Part shown: positions 54,101 through 62,800 of the stretch, in pieces
Position numbering within the stretch: the first letter of the stretch is position 1
How the letters are laid out: every line of letters starts with the position of its first letter
Source: Liolophura sinensis
Taxonomy: Eukaryota > Mollusca > Polyplacophora > Chitonida > Chitonidae
Assembly: GCF_032854445.1 (NCBI RefSeq)
Contig: NC_088300.1
Location: 41,756,458-41,820,457, forward strand
Direction of reading: 5' to 3'
Length of the DNA stretch: 64,000 bases
Notes under the pieces: generated by a model
Database searches by the model: none
What the model saw: the letters and a program-made list of their open reading frames with translations, nothing else
Told to the model about the DNA's origin: nothing
Translations under genes and position numbers: made by a program

Positions 54101-54370
54101 ATTGTGGAAAAAATGTAGAATCGGTTGTATGTTTTACGTTTACCATTACTATTTATGAAGGCTAATAATGTATTTTACAGACATTTAATGATGTATATTT
54201 TTTGTTGTTTTCAGAAAGCCTTGGTGCCAGCTATATGCAAAGTGTTAGATATATGTGACAACCATGGCATTGCTTTGTTACATACTGTTCTTAATCCAGG
54301 AGTGACGGAGGTCTTCAAGTTACTGTATGAAGAGTACTGTAAACATTATAGATATACTGGCAGAGTGTGA
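29403..54370 (+). CDS. URB2: URB2 homologue (nucleolar pre-ribosomal-associated protein 2), 30 exons
   Basis: Nucleolar factor needed for 27S pre-rRNA processing and 60S subunit assembly (known of Urb2/Npa2). Exons: 29403-29421, 30426-30575, 31595-31712, 32047-32184, 32699-32842, 34655-34782, 35304-35418, 35903-35994, 37549-37767, 38505-38616, 39338-39504, 40256-40359, 40675-40859, 44559-44807, 45210-45353, 45722-45885, 46512-46655, 46923-47033, 47722-47830, 48316-48567, 49296-49409, 49886-49999, 50626-50916, 51319-51654, 51900-52022, 52301-52420, 52757-52943, 53418-53532, 53800-53929, 54215-54370. The sum is about 1516 codons, close to the roughly 1520 of vertebrate URB2. Recognised stretches: MAKVYS start, DKLKLVKYCW...LPNKE, YNVAQDSV...LRFYRGV, SWDGQ, and the Urb2 C-terminal domain (SPYIVSDYVTEVQRVTVLP, GVTEVFKLLYEEYCKHYR). 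All phases agree from exon 2 on. Oddities: exon 1-2 phase mismatch, TAA at 30556 and an AT-AC intron after exon 27. Confidence 0.9.
29687..29720 (+). CDS. Candidate 34-nt microexon restoring the URB2 frame
   Basis: A strong acceptor (CTTTCTTTAATTTAG) and a strong donor (GAG then GTAAGA) enclose 34 nt. Inserted between URB2 exons 1 and 2, it changes the phase from 1 to 2 and keeps an open frame (VVHTLKDGGGG then RIVQRLKD). Without it, exon 1 (phase 1) cannot join exon 2 (phase 2). Against it: vertebrate URB2 has the same 14-residue spacing between MAxVYS and DKLKL as direct joining would give if one base were missing from the assembly. Confidence 0.3.
29733..29973. repeat. Two-copy tandem duplication, 120 bp
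   Basis: Copies begin TGCTGTCGTGTCATAGAGTG at 29733 and again at 29853. They differ by single-base shifts (CCGTCATC against CCGGTCATC). In URB2 intron 1, just after the candidate microexon. Confidence 0.92.
30030..30240 (-). mobile_element. SINE-A copy, diverged
   Basis: Tail-first: CATTGGTGTTGTACTCAAGG, TATTTCACTTATACGACGAC, CATGACCATCTGCAGGTTGC, AGAGGAAGCCAGCATGAGCT, GAGAGGCTCATGGGTCATTT. The tRNA-like head end is lost. URB2 intron 1. Confidence 0.8.
30829..31190 (+). mobile_element. SINE-B copy, full length
   Basis: Head GGTGGCCTAAATGGTTAGAG, B-box-like GGATCAAACCT, body GGACTGGTTGGCCAGGTGTC and GGTGTCATGTCTGGTGTCTG, tail GGTTGTCATATGACTGAAAA then GTATGACGTTAAAACCCAAA. It matches 6353-6813 along its length. 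URB2 intron 2. Confidence 0.85.
31348..31490 (+). mobile_element. SINE-C copy
   Basis: GTAACTTGCCAAAGGTCTGT, CATCCTGGGCACTTTGG, AAAACTGACTGCCATTG and ATTCTTGAATATTGCATTGA are a diverged reverse complement of the 21283-21430 element. URB2 intron 2. Confidence 0.5.
32350..32496. repeat. 24-bp minisatellite, about six copies
   Basis: The unit ACACTGAACGATACACTCGAGG plus AT repeats every 24 nt. The last units change ACTCGAGG to ACTAGAGG, then ACTGGAGG. It lies in URB2 intron 4. The unit is eight codons, so frames stay open by arithmetic only. Confidence 0.93.
33480..33827 (-). pseudogene. BED-like zinc-finger (ZNF862/hAT-related) fragment antisense in a URB2 intron
   Basis: The minus-strand frame from Met at 33827 encodes MSSVKLKTFLAWPTGN, then EVWCKTCAAHEAQL, and about 25 residues later FITKHTVMRHLESKVHHMGV. 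The Cys-x2-Cys and spaced His-x5-His pattern with a W-containing opening resembles the N-terminal finger of hAT-derived/ZNF862/KIAA1586-like proteins. It ends in DETYQKLS before low-complexity sequence (TTATTATT). No transposase body follows. It may be a relic, or one exon of a nested gene whose other exons I cannot find. Confidence 0.5.
33989..34014. repeat. GC-rich hairpin/palindrome
   Basis: AGGAGCGCG and CGCGCTCCT pair around an 8-nt loop, and the interior AGCGCGATCGCGCT is itself a perfect 14-nt palindrome. It is a striking CpG-rich island in AT-rich intron sequence, about 165 nt upstream of the Met of the antisense zinc-finger frame, so it may be a remnant of its promoter. Confidence 0.7.
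34915..35170 (-). mobile_element. SINE-C copy
   Basis: TTTGAATGTTGTTTTAATGC, CATGTTCAAGAATTTATCTC, GGCAAGTTACTGATGAATAT and CCACAAACAGTGAGAGAGAG; same order as 21283-21430 and longer. URB2 intron 6. Confidence 0.6.
36049..36130. repeat. (TA)n microsatellite
   Basis: About 80 bp of TA interrupted by TATG twice. URB2 intron 8. Confidence 0.95.
36782..37318. repeat. 14-bp minisatellite, about 38 degenerate copies
   Basis: Consensus ACCAGGCACCTCAC with many substitutions and slips. It lies in URB2 intron 8. A 207-residue His/Pro/Thr-rich frame across it is a by-product. Confidence 0.9.
38190..38365. repeat. Degenerate (CTGT)n tract
   Basis: Repeated CTGTCTGT with TTTGTCTCTC interruptions, in URB2 intron 9. 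Confidence 0.8.
38918..39150 (-). mobile_element. SINE-A copy
   Basis: Tail-first: TTATTTATTTATTTGATTGG, TTTTATGCTGTACTCAAGAA, CGGCCAGCATTACGGTGGGA, GAGAGGAAGCCAGCATGAGC, GGATCCTGGGTCATTATATT. The head end is lost. URB2 intron 10. Confidence 0.9.
39594..39770 (+). mobile_element. SINE-A copy, 5' truncated with poly(A)
   Basis: AAGCTCATGCTGGCTTTCTC, CGGCCGTACGTGGGAAGGTC, GGATGGTCGTGGGTTTCCGC, CCGTCGTATAAGTGAAATAT, ending CACCAATC and a run of about 16 A. The body is close to consensus, so this is a young copy. URB2 intron 11. Confidence 0.92.
41017..42165. repeat. 29-bp minisatellite, about 39 copies
   Basis: Unit ACCACCACACCTCACCAGGT plus ACCTGACAA, repeated every 29 nt with clustered variants (CTGGACAACTGAC, AGATACCTGAC). 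Strongly A/C-biased on +. It fills much of URB2 intron 13. Confidence 0.95.
42283..43600. repeat. 31-bp minisatellite, about 42 copies
   Basis: Unit AAGTGACTAGGCGTCAAATT plus TACCTACATGT every 31 nt. Variants GGCGTC, GGCATC, GGTGTC and TGTTTC fall in blocks, as expected from local expansion. It lies about 120 nt after the 29-bp array in the same intron; the two units are unrelated. Confidence 0.95.
43601..44058. other. Remainder of URB2 intron 13
   Basis: AT-rich sequence between the 31-bp array and a SINE. I see nothing else in it. Confidence 0.5.
44070..44333 (-). mobile_element. SINE-A, full-length reference copy with target-site duplication
   Basis: 264 bp flanked by an 11-bp direct repeat TGAGCTGATAT (44059-44069 and 44334-44344). 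Read on the minus strand it begins GGGGGCCTCCGTGGCTCAGT (A box TGGCTCAGTTGATTAG) and has a B box GAGTTCAAGTCC, a conserved body and an ATAAATAAATA tail. It is a tRNA-derived SINE of the kind common in molluscs. Equating it with the described RUDI family is only a guess. Confidence 0.95.
47149..47700. repeat. 120-bp tandem repeat, four copies, plus a 23-bp repeat
   Basis: Copies begin at 47149, 47269, 47389 and 47509, containing GATTACTCTCATCATGGTCA and GATTGATTCAGTTATTAGAA. A shorter TTGTCATCAGTTGTTACTTA repeat follows at about 47613-47680. In URB2 intron 18, ending just before exon 47722-47830. The unit is 40 codons, so a 175-residue frame is open, but it is intronic. Confidence 0.93.
48985..49111 (+). 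mobile_element. SINE-A copy, 5' truncated
   Basis: CGGATGGTCATGGGTTTCTC, GCCCGGTTTCCTCACACCAT, GTCGTATAAGTGAAATATTC and AATCAAATAAATAAATAAAT. URB2 intron 20. The flanks TTTCAGTGGTTAACA (before) and TTCAGTGGTTAACAAA (after) form a 15-bp target-site duplication. Confidence 0.92.
50152..50600. repeat. 59-bp minisatellite, five copies plus diverged units
   Basis: Unit GGCAAAGGTCTGATTTCTTC, then CCAACTACGGCTTTCAATAA, then GCAGCGTGACCAGGTGTAT, spaced 59 nt from 50212. Further units after 50470 replace the end by GAAGGTTTGTAAGGTCTGG. URB2 intron 22. Confidence 0.93.
52944..53417 (+). other. Candidate U12-type AT-AC intron in URB2
   Basis: The donor ATATCCTTGCC follows TGTAAAC, and the acceptor GTGGCTAC precedes TGATGATG. 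A branch-like TTTTCTTAAT ends 9-10 nt before the AC. Splicing here joins SACK to LMMCSLIQRSDQDK in frame (phase 1), and the exon then reads openly to a normal donor. No GT-AG alternative in this interval fits both phases. The intron also holds a SINE-A copy. Confidence 0.85.
53018..53272 (-). mobile_element. SINE-A copy inside the AT-AC intron
   Basis: Tail-first: TTTATATATTTGATTGGTGT, AAGAATATTTCACTTATACA, GATGGGAGGAAACCAGACAC, AAGCCAGTATGAGCTGGACT and the head end CGGCCACTGAGGCCCC. It makes up about half of the 474-nt intron. Confidence 0.9.
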
Positions 54371-55232
54371 GGAGAACTACTTTAAACATTACAGATGTAC
54401 TGGCTATGTGTGAGAAGTACGGTAAACAATACAGGTGTACTGGCCAAGTGGGAGAAGTACTGTAAACATTACAGATGTACTGGCTGAGTGTGAGAAGTAC
54501 TGTATACATTACAGATGTACTGGCTGAGTGTGATAAGTACTGTAAACATTACAGATGTACTGGCCAAGTGTGAGAAGTACTGTAAACATTACAGATGTAC
54601 TGGCTGAGTGCGAGAAGTACTGTATACATTACAGATGTACTGGCTGAGTGTGATAAGTACTGTAAACATTACAGATGTACTGGCCAAGTGTGAGAAGTAC
54701 TGTAAACATTACAGATGTACTGGCTGAGTGCGAGAAGTACTGCATACATTACAGATGTACTGGCTGAGTGTGAGAAGTACTGTAAACATTACAGATGTAC
54801 TGGCTAGTGTGGGAGAAGTACTGTAAACATTACAGATGTACTGGCCAAGTGTGAAAAGTACTGTAAACATTACAGATGTATGACTGAGTGTGAGAAGTAC
54901 TGTAAACATTACAGATGTACTGGCTGAGTATGAGGAAGCCTACTGTAAGCATTACAGATGTACTGGCTAAATATGAGGAAGCATACTGTAAACATTACAG
55001 ATGTACTGGCTGAGTACGAGGAAGCCTGCTGTAAACATTACAGATGTACTGGCTGACTATGAGGAAGCCTGCTGTAAACATTACAGATGTACTGACTGAG
55101 TGTGAGAAGTACTGTAAACATTACAGATGTACTGGCTGAGTATGAGGAAGCCTGCTGTAAGCATTACAGATGTAAATGTACTCTTAGAGTATGTGTATGC
55201 ATATACATTACAGATGTACTGGCTGTGAAGAG
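54371..55232 (+). repeat. 40-bp minisatellite forming the URB2 3' UTR
   Basis: About 21 copies of GTGAGAAGTACTGTAAACAT plus TACAGATGTACTGGCTGAGT, some 42 nt with an added GAGGAAGCC. The sequence of the last coding exon, 54329-54372 (GAAGAGTACTGTAAACATTA, TAGATATACTGGCAGAGTGT, GAG), is a recognisable first unit, so the array begins inside the coding sequence. Higher-order blocks of 120 nt are visible around 54541-54720. Confidence 0.93.
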
Positions 55233-55238
55233 AATAAA
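55233..55238 (+). terminator. Poly(A) signal AATAAA of URB2
   Basis: GAATAAAAATTATGACTG directly after the last good repeat unit; first AATAAA after the stop codon. Confidence 0.6.
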
Positions 55239-55499
55239 AATTATGACTGTATAAACTTGATATTTCAATTCATATTTGTATAATTGGTGCTGTACTATTG
55301 ATCTGAATGCTAACAGGGTATCCAAGTGTGCATTGTATTACCAAACGTACTATGGGGAGAACACATGGTAAACCTGAACATGGGTGCTGGTTAGTCTGTA
55401 AGATTCACTGATGCAAGTAGTTTATGATAACTCACATAATTTGATTACTGTCAGCATCCAACTGAAACAGGTTTTCAGTATTGCATTAAATTATCAGGA

Positions 55500-55850
55500 G
55501 TACAACAAATGTACCGAAAGAGTGTTTTTATGAAGTGTACTGTAAACAATGCATGGAACTACAACAGTACGATAATATTACAAGTACTGTAAACGCTATA
55601 TGGTGCTGGAAGAGTATTATTTGAAGTACTGCAAACACTACATAGCATACATGTACGTGGGAAGGTCTGCCAAGGTGCATACGGTCGTGGACTTCCCTTG
55701 GTTTCCTCCGACCATGATACTGGCTACCATTTTGCAATGTTCTATGGCATGAAACGTCAGTCAAATGATTTGGCATTACACTGTACTGCGAGAGTATTGT
55801 AAGTTATGTAAAGATTGCAGTCCACTGGATGAGTATTGTGTGTACTGCTA
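55500..55850. repeat. Decayed copies of the URB2-derived repeat, with SINE-A remnants
   Basis: GAAGTGTACTGTAAACAATG, ACAAGTACTGTAAACGCTAT, TTGAAGTACTGCAAACACTA and ACTGTACTGCGAGAGTATTG keep the skeleton of the 40-bp unit. A SINE-A remnant (GTACGTGGGAAGGTCTGCCA to about 55745) splits them. The decay suggests that the array was once longer. Confidence 0.6.
55652..55745 (+). mobile_element. SINE-A fragment
   Basis: GTACGTGGGAAGGTCTGCCA, GGTCGTGGACTTCCCTTGGT, TTTCCTCCGACCATGATACT: the middle of the element only. Confidence 0.75.
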
Positions 55851-55881
55851 TTAAGTGCTTCACTCTACTCCTGTGACACTC

Positions 55882-55965
55882 TGGCCGTACGTGGCGAGGT
55901 CTCCAGCAGCCAGCGGACGGTCGTGGGTTTCCCTCCAGCTGTGTCACGTCTCCTCACATGCTGTC
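55882..55965 (+). mobile_element. SINE-A fragment
   Basis: GGCCGTACGTGGCGAGGTCT, CAGCGGACGGTCGTGGGTTT and CCCTCCAGCTG: the middle of the element only, tail lost. Confidence 0.7.
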
Positions 55966-57626
55966 TAGCGCCTGGGTTGATCAAACGAAAATGTCAACTT
56001 TATGAAAGCGTTTACATTTACGCGGTGATGCCTTGGCTTCTTTATTATTATCATTGAACTCATGGACAACAGTGAGTCTAAAGCAGAATATAATAGATCG
56101 AAATCCAGTTGAACTTCGTTGAATACTTCAAATCCATCTCCTTAATCATTTGTCTACCCAAAGCAATCCAGATCGCTACGGTTGTCATTCGTAATGCGAA
56201 TTTACCCATCGCTCGTTCCGCTATGATGTCTTGTCTGTCTGCTACAGTATGGTTTCCTCTGGGTTGCTACCGGGGCCAATACCACAAACGCATTTCTGAC
56301 TTTAGTCAAAACTTTAAACATTGTCACAATGTTTAGTTTTCGGTAATGGAAGATGTAATTTTGACACATTTTTCTTGATAAAACATTGATGAGGTAGTTA
56401 AAATTTTCATTTACAGAAAGAAAGGGAATTTATTTACAGGGAATAATAAAGTCTAAAATCATATTTCAAATTTTGGACTGAAGTCAAAATTGGCTTTGTG
56501 AAATCGGCCCCAGGTTCATCCACCAACATGACTTCCGTGATAAAAGTAAAAAATTAAGTCGATCAGTCAAACCAAACAAATAAATCAATAATCGACAATG
56601 ATCATTCCCAACGGTGACCCAGTTCGCAATGCTTCACCGCGGGAGATCTGTGCAACAGTTGGTGTTGCGTGGGCTTAGTATCAGAACTATCTTGAAATGT
56701 GCAGCCATGTGTGACTGGAGCTCAAAGATTAGTCACGTCTTCATTTTGGCTGAGCCACTTGAACCTTCTGCATATAAACATGTTACTTCAAGTCACTCAG
56801 AAATGTGGTTATTTTGTAGACGGTGACCAACGCACAATATATCACTTGCCGCGAATGAACTCTGTGGTCAAGAATATTTAATACGGTCTGAATATCCCAT
56901 ACACAAAGAAACCATATGAGTACTATCTGCTTTCCAAAAATGAACAGCCTGTACAGAATTTTCTGAACGCTCTGCTTCGTATAACTGACTGTATTTTCGC
57001 ATAAACCCGGGGGCTATATGGGCTTTATATACACTGTGCAGATTATCATCGCAACACTTATATATAGCCTCTATAATTTTGATTACATCGATGTCTTTCC
57101 GGTATTATTGAAAACTTGATTGCTTATCTTAACATATATACAGGAGATCTTTGGCAAAAGAATCCATATTCGATAATCAAGTCAAATTTTGTGTATTTTA
57201 ACATAGCAACGTGAAATCCCAAGCATACTTGCATACACATTTACGAAAATAGCTCAAATTAGCTTATAGCCTTTCAGTAAGTGTCAGACGCCGACATGTT
57301 CTACTTAGTGTTGAAATAATTGAAAAAGTTACAAGAACCGCTTTATAAATTTCATGAACTTTAATACTGATTTTGAACGGTATAACGCGTGCGCAGATTA
57401 GACTGGTGTTTTATGAAAGGTAATTCTTTGGGCTACTCTTAAATAATAGCAAGGCATCGAATGGGTTTGCGCCGAACGATTTTATGCCAAAAATCTCCAG
57501 CATAGCCTCAAAGTTAAAGGTCTTAAGTGTGTTTTTTTTGGTGTTTTTTTCTTTTCATTAAAGGCCTAGTACTTTTTGAGTTTTGTAGCGAACGGTGAAT
57601 GTGTTATTGGAATCTCTGGCGTTTAT
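55966..57626. other. Intergenic stretch, nothing recognised
   Basis: AT-rich. Several 60-75 codon frames are present without motifs, codon continuity or splice partners. No supported gene on either strand. Confidence 0.5.
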
Positions 57627-57765
57627 TGCTTTATTTATTTGATTGGTAAATTTATTACTGGAGTCTTTGGTGTTTATTGATTTATTTAGTTCTTTGTTTT
57701 ACTCCGTACTCAAGAATATTTCACTTATGCGACAGTCTCCAGCATTATGGTGGCTGGCGTTTATT
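57627..57765 (-). mobile_element. SINE-A 3' fragment
   Basis: TTTATTTATTTGATTGGTAA, an inserted stretch with a second TTTATTTAGT, then CTCCGTACTCAAGAATATTT, CACTTATGCGACAG and CAGCATTATGGTGG. Confidence 0.75.
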
Positions 57766-59580
57766 GACCTGGAATTCCATTAAGCTTGATGATTGTTGTA
57801 AGAATATCTCTGACGACGCCATTTTCTGGTAAATTCACAAATCCGTCTCACACACCTTGTATACGATATCACGGTATAAATCTATACTTACAGTACCAAA
57901 AATGGAAATTGAGGGAACCGTGCAGAGCCCGGGAAAACATTTCCTTCATGTCTTATAGCACTTGCCAGACTTCCTCAATACGGTAACGGTTCTCATAGCG
58001 GGCGACCTAACTGCCCTTGATTAAGATCGGTGGCCACGAATGACGGTAACCAAAACCTCTGTTTCTGGTAAGGCTCGGCGAAAATGGGCGAAGGTATTGG
58101 TTATCATTACATCCCGTGCTGGGCTATCTGTTGTCGATTGCAGAATATGCTGATATCAGAAGTGACACCTTGGAGTTATAAAGACGTTTCACTTGTGTCT
58201 GACTACCATGGATTATATGCATGGTTTGAGTGCAAAAATAACCGTAACAAGAAGTCCACGTTGAGCATCAAGCTACAAATATAATTGTAAAATGTCACGC
58301 GCATGTATTATTTGATGTTTACAAAATTCTTAATTTTAAACTTACATAATGACATCCTACATGATTCAATTAGAACACGACAATAATGTTGTTAAGAACG
58401 GGGCGGTGGTAGTTTATGCACATTGCTATGTAAACTCACGGGATATTGTTCAGTTTGTCTGTTGATGCAGTGCGCACATTGCACTACAACTCTATATTCC
58501 ACAAACTGATTTGTACAGATTAAGGCCTGAATTCCATGACTGGAAATAAACACAATTAAATCTAATACACATGTATATCGATCATGGATGTCAGGACTTC
58601 TCCTTAAGTAGATGAATTATACTTTGGTGAACTAGTGTACACGAGAGCTATATACATTGTCATTGTTTACCATGATGGACAGTACTGATTAGTGATGGGC
58701 AGTAATCATGTAGAACATCCATTAGTTTGTGAACTGATCTCAAATACACCATCAATCTGTTTGATCTTTGATCATATTTGCACAAGTTTATTAAATGGTA
58801 ATCAGTTCACCAAAGGCACGACAAAACTTGTCAATATTTACATTGATATAAGTATTAATAATTATTCATTTAGAGATCACTTTTTATAGTCAGTGCAAAT
58901 ATTTGCACAGGTTTTGTCCGCTGTGCTGGACACCCGTCCCCAAACTGTTTAGTACAACTGGGCTTCCGTATATCTATTTACAAAGTACACTGTATGCCCC
59001 TCTACCCCACACGACCTTATGCATGCAGTTAGCGCTTATGCACACGCAAAGTTGGACTGAAATACCCCCCTGTACTTGTGGCATACAGCAAACTACAGTC
59101 CGTCATTAAATGTTCTGTTTTTGCTCATGACGACCTATCCCCTATATGTATATACTTAAGAAGGTTATAATTCGTGTTTATACGGAAAAGGTATAATACA
59201 TGTACATACACGTTCTGAGAAAAAGCTCAATCGAGCTTGAATTGTCAGCTGTTCCTGACTAAAGCCAGACGGTATCCTATTAATTAATCATACTAGAATA
59301 TAAATGACTCTCACATTATTATAACATAAATATGACACTGCAAGGAGACTTAACACAATATTTATATGTGATCCGTACCTTCATGTACTTGAACAATAAT
59401 TAAGGCCTTCAGGACATGTCCAAAAATCTTGAGGTTAAACGTATTGAATACACAGTCTTCTCTTAGGCTATAATAAGTGAGGGAAGTGACAAGACTTAAA
59501 CAGCCTAAAACATTTATTTAACCCTTGTAAGTGTTAAAACCTTTCGATGATAGCTTTATACTGAGGGCTATGGTAAACAT
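57766..59580. other. Intergenic stretch, nothing recognised
   Basis: AT-rich with scattered short frames. I find no exon, RNA gene or repeat array that I can support. Confidence 0.5.
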
Positions 59581-59639
59581 TTGGCAAGTTTTGAAACATT
59601 GCCCCATGTACGACACTTGTTTGGGCTCACTGTCAGACC

Positions 59640-59796
59640 GGCTTACGTGATTGGTCACGTGACCCGGCTAGTCGACTACAGCCTTGCCGGAGCTATTTGC
59701 ACACTTGAGAAGCCGAATGGGTTAGACTGGGCGGTGGCCCAAAACAACTACAGAACTTCGTTTTTCCCGAGTTTGTTGTGGTAGAGTACCACCAAC
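59640..59796 (+). promoter_or_regulatory. Promoter-like region with ATTGG and GGTCACGTGACC
   Basis: An inverted CCAAT box (ATTGG at 59650-59654) overlaps the perfect 12-nt palindrome GGTCACGTGACC (59653-59664). Its core matches the E-box bound by USF/TFE/TFEB-type bHLH-zip factors (the CLEAR word GTCACGTGAC). The stretch is more GC-rich than its surroundings and lies about 135 nt upstream of an ATG with a following splice donor. Confidence 0.5.
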
Positions 59797-59824
59797 ATGG
59801 CTTCCGTGTCACCGTTACCTGACA
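59797..59824 (+). CDS. Likely first coding exon of a third gene (rest beyond the window)
   Basis: ATG in a good context (ACCAACATGG) encodes MASVSPLPD and runs into the consensus donor GTAAGT in phase 1 (28 coding nt). The upstream promoter-like motifs and the absence of any following exon in 4.2 kb fit a first exon before a long intron. The product cannot be named from nine residues. Confidence 0.4.
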
Positions 59825-62800
59825 GTAAGTACATTTTATGTTTTCAGCTGTGTCAAGTTTTGTGACGATCGGTTAGTTGAAAACAATAACTTTGAGCTTT
59901 GAGGCATTCTTGTGCGTAAAGAGCGCAGTGACACGATCGAGGCGATGACAACACAGACAACTTCAGTACTAGGGCAGGTCAAGAAAACTGCTCCTAGCAC
60001 AAGTGGTTACGGCCAGTCAACGGCTATTTGGCGGCAGGATTTCGTAGTGTTGTGGAACAGTTACACCTTTGCTTTTCCTTGTCCCTTCAAACAAAGTGCA
60101 GTACATTCATTACCTCTGCACCGCTACTTACTTTTACACGTTGTCGACTTACTGACGTAGGCCTATACTGTACACTGTCCCATACCCGCCATTCGGAAAC
60201 AGCCGATTTAGCCATCTCTTGAGATCGATGGTTTACGCTTGAGGCTGTTACATTCACATTAAGGTGTACAGTTGGCTTTACATTCAATGACTTACATCGT
60301 ATGGACCAAACATATATCTTATATCCATTACACTGGTGTCTGGGACGGTGGCTTCGTTTAAGTCATTACAAATGATGAGCTTTTTCACGTCTGTTTATAA
60401 GATTTCAAATAAAGGGAGTGTTCACTACACACCTTTATAAATGTAGAAATGCTTTGTCTGTATTTTGTCTGTGCTCGAAGTTCTAATGAAATTATGATCA
60501 AGAGAGGTATATAAGTAAATAAGTAGGTATAGGTAAATAAGTTAGGACTTACCTGTATGAATGAATAAATACTTTATTCATTTACCATTCAACATGTGGA
60601 GTATGTACTAATATGAAAGTATTATTTTATGTTGTGAGTCTTTAAGTATGCTATAGTTCAATGAAAAACAGTGTGGTTTTCATTTATCAGATCGTCAGAT
60701 ATCACCACGATCAACATTTGGGTTAATTGAGCTATTGTATGCTGATGAACAAATGACAGTGTAGAGATGATACAGAACTAAATGTCTAAAGTGTAACCGA
60801 GTTTCTGTGAAGTTACCTTATGGTATACAAATCCTTTGATGTCGGGAATTTGTTAAATACCAACAGCTGATTTCCTGCTCAGTGAAAAGAGAGAACAGCT
60901 TATCTCTGTACTTGTATTTATGTTAAAGTTATGATAAATTTATGAGTTGTACATTCATGATACAACTATATGTAATGTATACATATACGATCAATGATTG
61001 GAAGTAGGAAGATTTATATGCCTTCCAGCTGACAGTGGTATGATAAATACACATTTAATAATTGCTGTCAACCTAGTGAGAAATAATAGATGCCAGTACG
61101 TTGAAAATAATTATGAAGGAAAAATAAATATCAGGATGAAAATAAATAGTGGTACATGCACCATGAAATTATTGTTGTAGTCGGTGAGCATGGTGTTATT
61201 TTGTGTCGCATGTTTATAGTTTGATATTTGATCATTTGTAGGATGTTGAGGTGCATAATTGTTTTCTGGTTTAGCGTAACATTGTGTGTGGCATAGGTTT
61301 GCAGTCTGCACATGGATGTGTAATAACAGCTATGATAATGCAAACTACATGTACGTCTTACAAAATGTAGCGGCAGTGAAGAAAAAAAGATTGTCAGGCT
61401 TGTTATCGATGATGCATGGATGTTATGTGTACCTTAAGAGTCAAACATAAAAAAAAAAAGATTGTGGTGATCAGCAGGGTTGTCTGGCTAGGTTATTAAT
61501 AGATGTCTCAGGTATGAATTGATCCTAACAAAGATAACCGAGCCTTCGCAAGATTATGAACATATGACTTTGTAAATTTGATGCCCGTTACCTTGGTAAC
61601 GTTTATGTGGCTTTGAACGTGTTATTTGAGAGCCAGAATTGTTGTGAATTAAACTTAATTAAACTTGTTTAGGAATTGTATATAGGCTTTTAGTCAAAGC
61701 TGATAGAAAAATATAAACGTGTGCGCTGAGTTCATAGCTTTATACATTTATAATGCGACTACTTTCATTTTAAATAAGAATATTCAAATACTAATGTGTA
61801 ACTGAACTATATTGATGTTTTTTTCTCTGCATACAGGTTTATATGTAATTTATTCTACGACCCTGGGGAAAAAATTTAATGTTGTAATAGTAGTAGTTGT
61901 GTTTTTTATGAAAATATCTGCAGTTTAAAAACCAGTCCAAACAGGGTTACTGTGGGGTAACTAACAGCTCATTAGATAATTAAGTAACAGGTGTGTTGAA
62001 TACAAGGGCACAATGACTTTAACTAAAACATCACATGGTTGATATTTACATATAGGAAAATCAGGTGCTGGGGGAGGTAACGATTTTTCTCAATTTACAT
62101 TCATATTTCCTCAATTTCAATAATACGGATACATTGTTACTAGATAAAATTTGTACTAGATTAAAAATGGGTTGTTTCCGTCAGTAGTATGGCTTGAAAA
62201 ATTAAGATTTTGTTTTACTATTAGTAAACTCATTGAAAGAGGATATTGCACAGGTTTGTTGGTTGTAACAGTTGTGTGTTAATGGCTGTATGGACTGAGG
62301 ATTGGGGGTGGTTGGGAGTTTCTGTTAAATTTGTAGGCGGTAGAGCCAACAAATACCAAGGGTGGGTGGTATTGTAGCCATAGTGTGGGAGCAGAATGCC
62401 TTAATGCTGGTGACCTTAATAAGTACTACACGTATTTACATGTCAGTCCATTCATCAGTGTGTTGAATCTTATACCTGTACTGAACCTAAATAGTGTCAA
62501 ATACTCTAGCTGAATAACACTCAGCAGCCTGGCAAAGCATGTGGTACATGCACTTATGAATATTCATGAAGAGATATGTAAATTGCGATGAGATATTTAT
62601 AACCTAGTCACTTAGGGTATGCCAGGCTTAAAAGGGTTAAAGTCTTATGATGATGCTGGAAAAGGCCAATGAGTACAATCAGTATATATCCCATATCTTT
62701 TTTGTCACAGGGAAATGAATGTGTAATATGTGCTGTCTTCTCTATTCTGATCTGTGTAATATAAAGTCTATATGTTTGACCTATATACTGATGCATTCAT

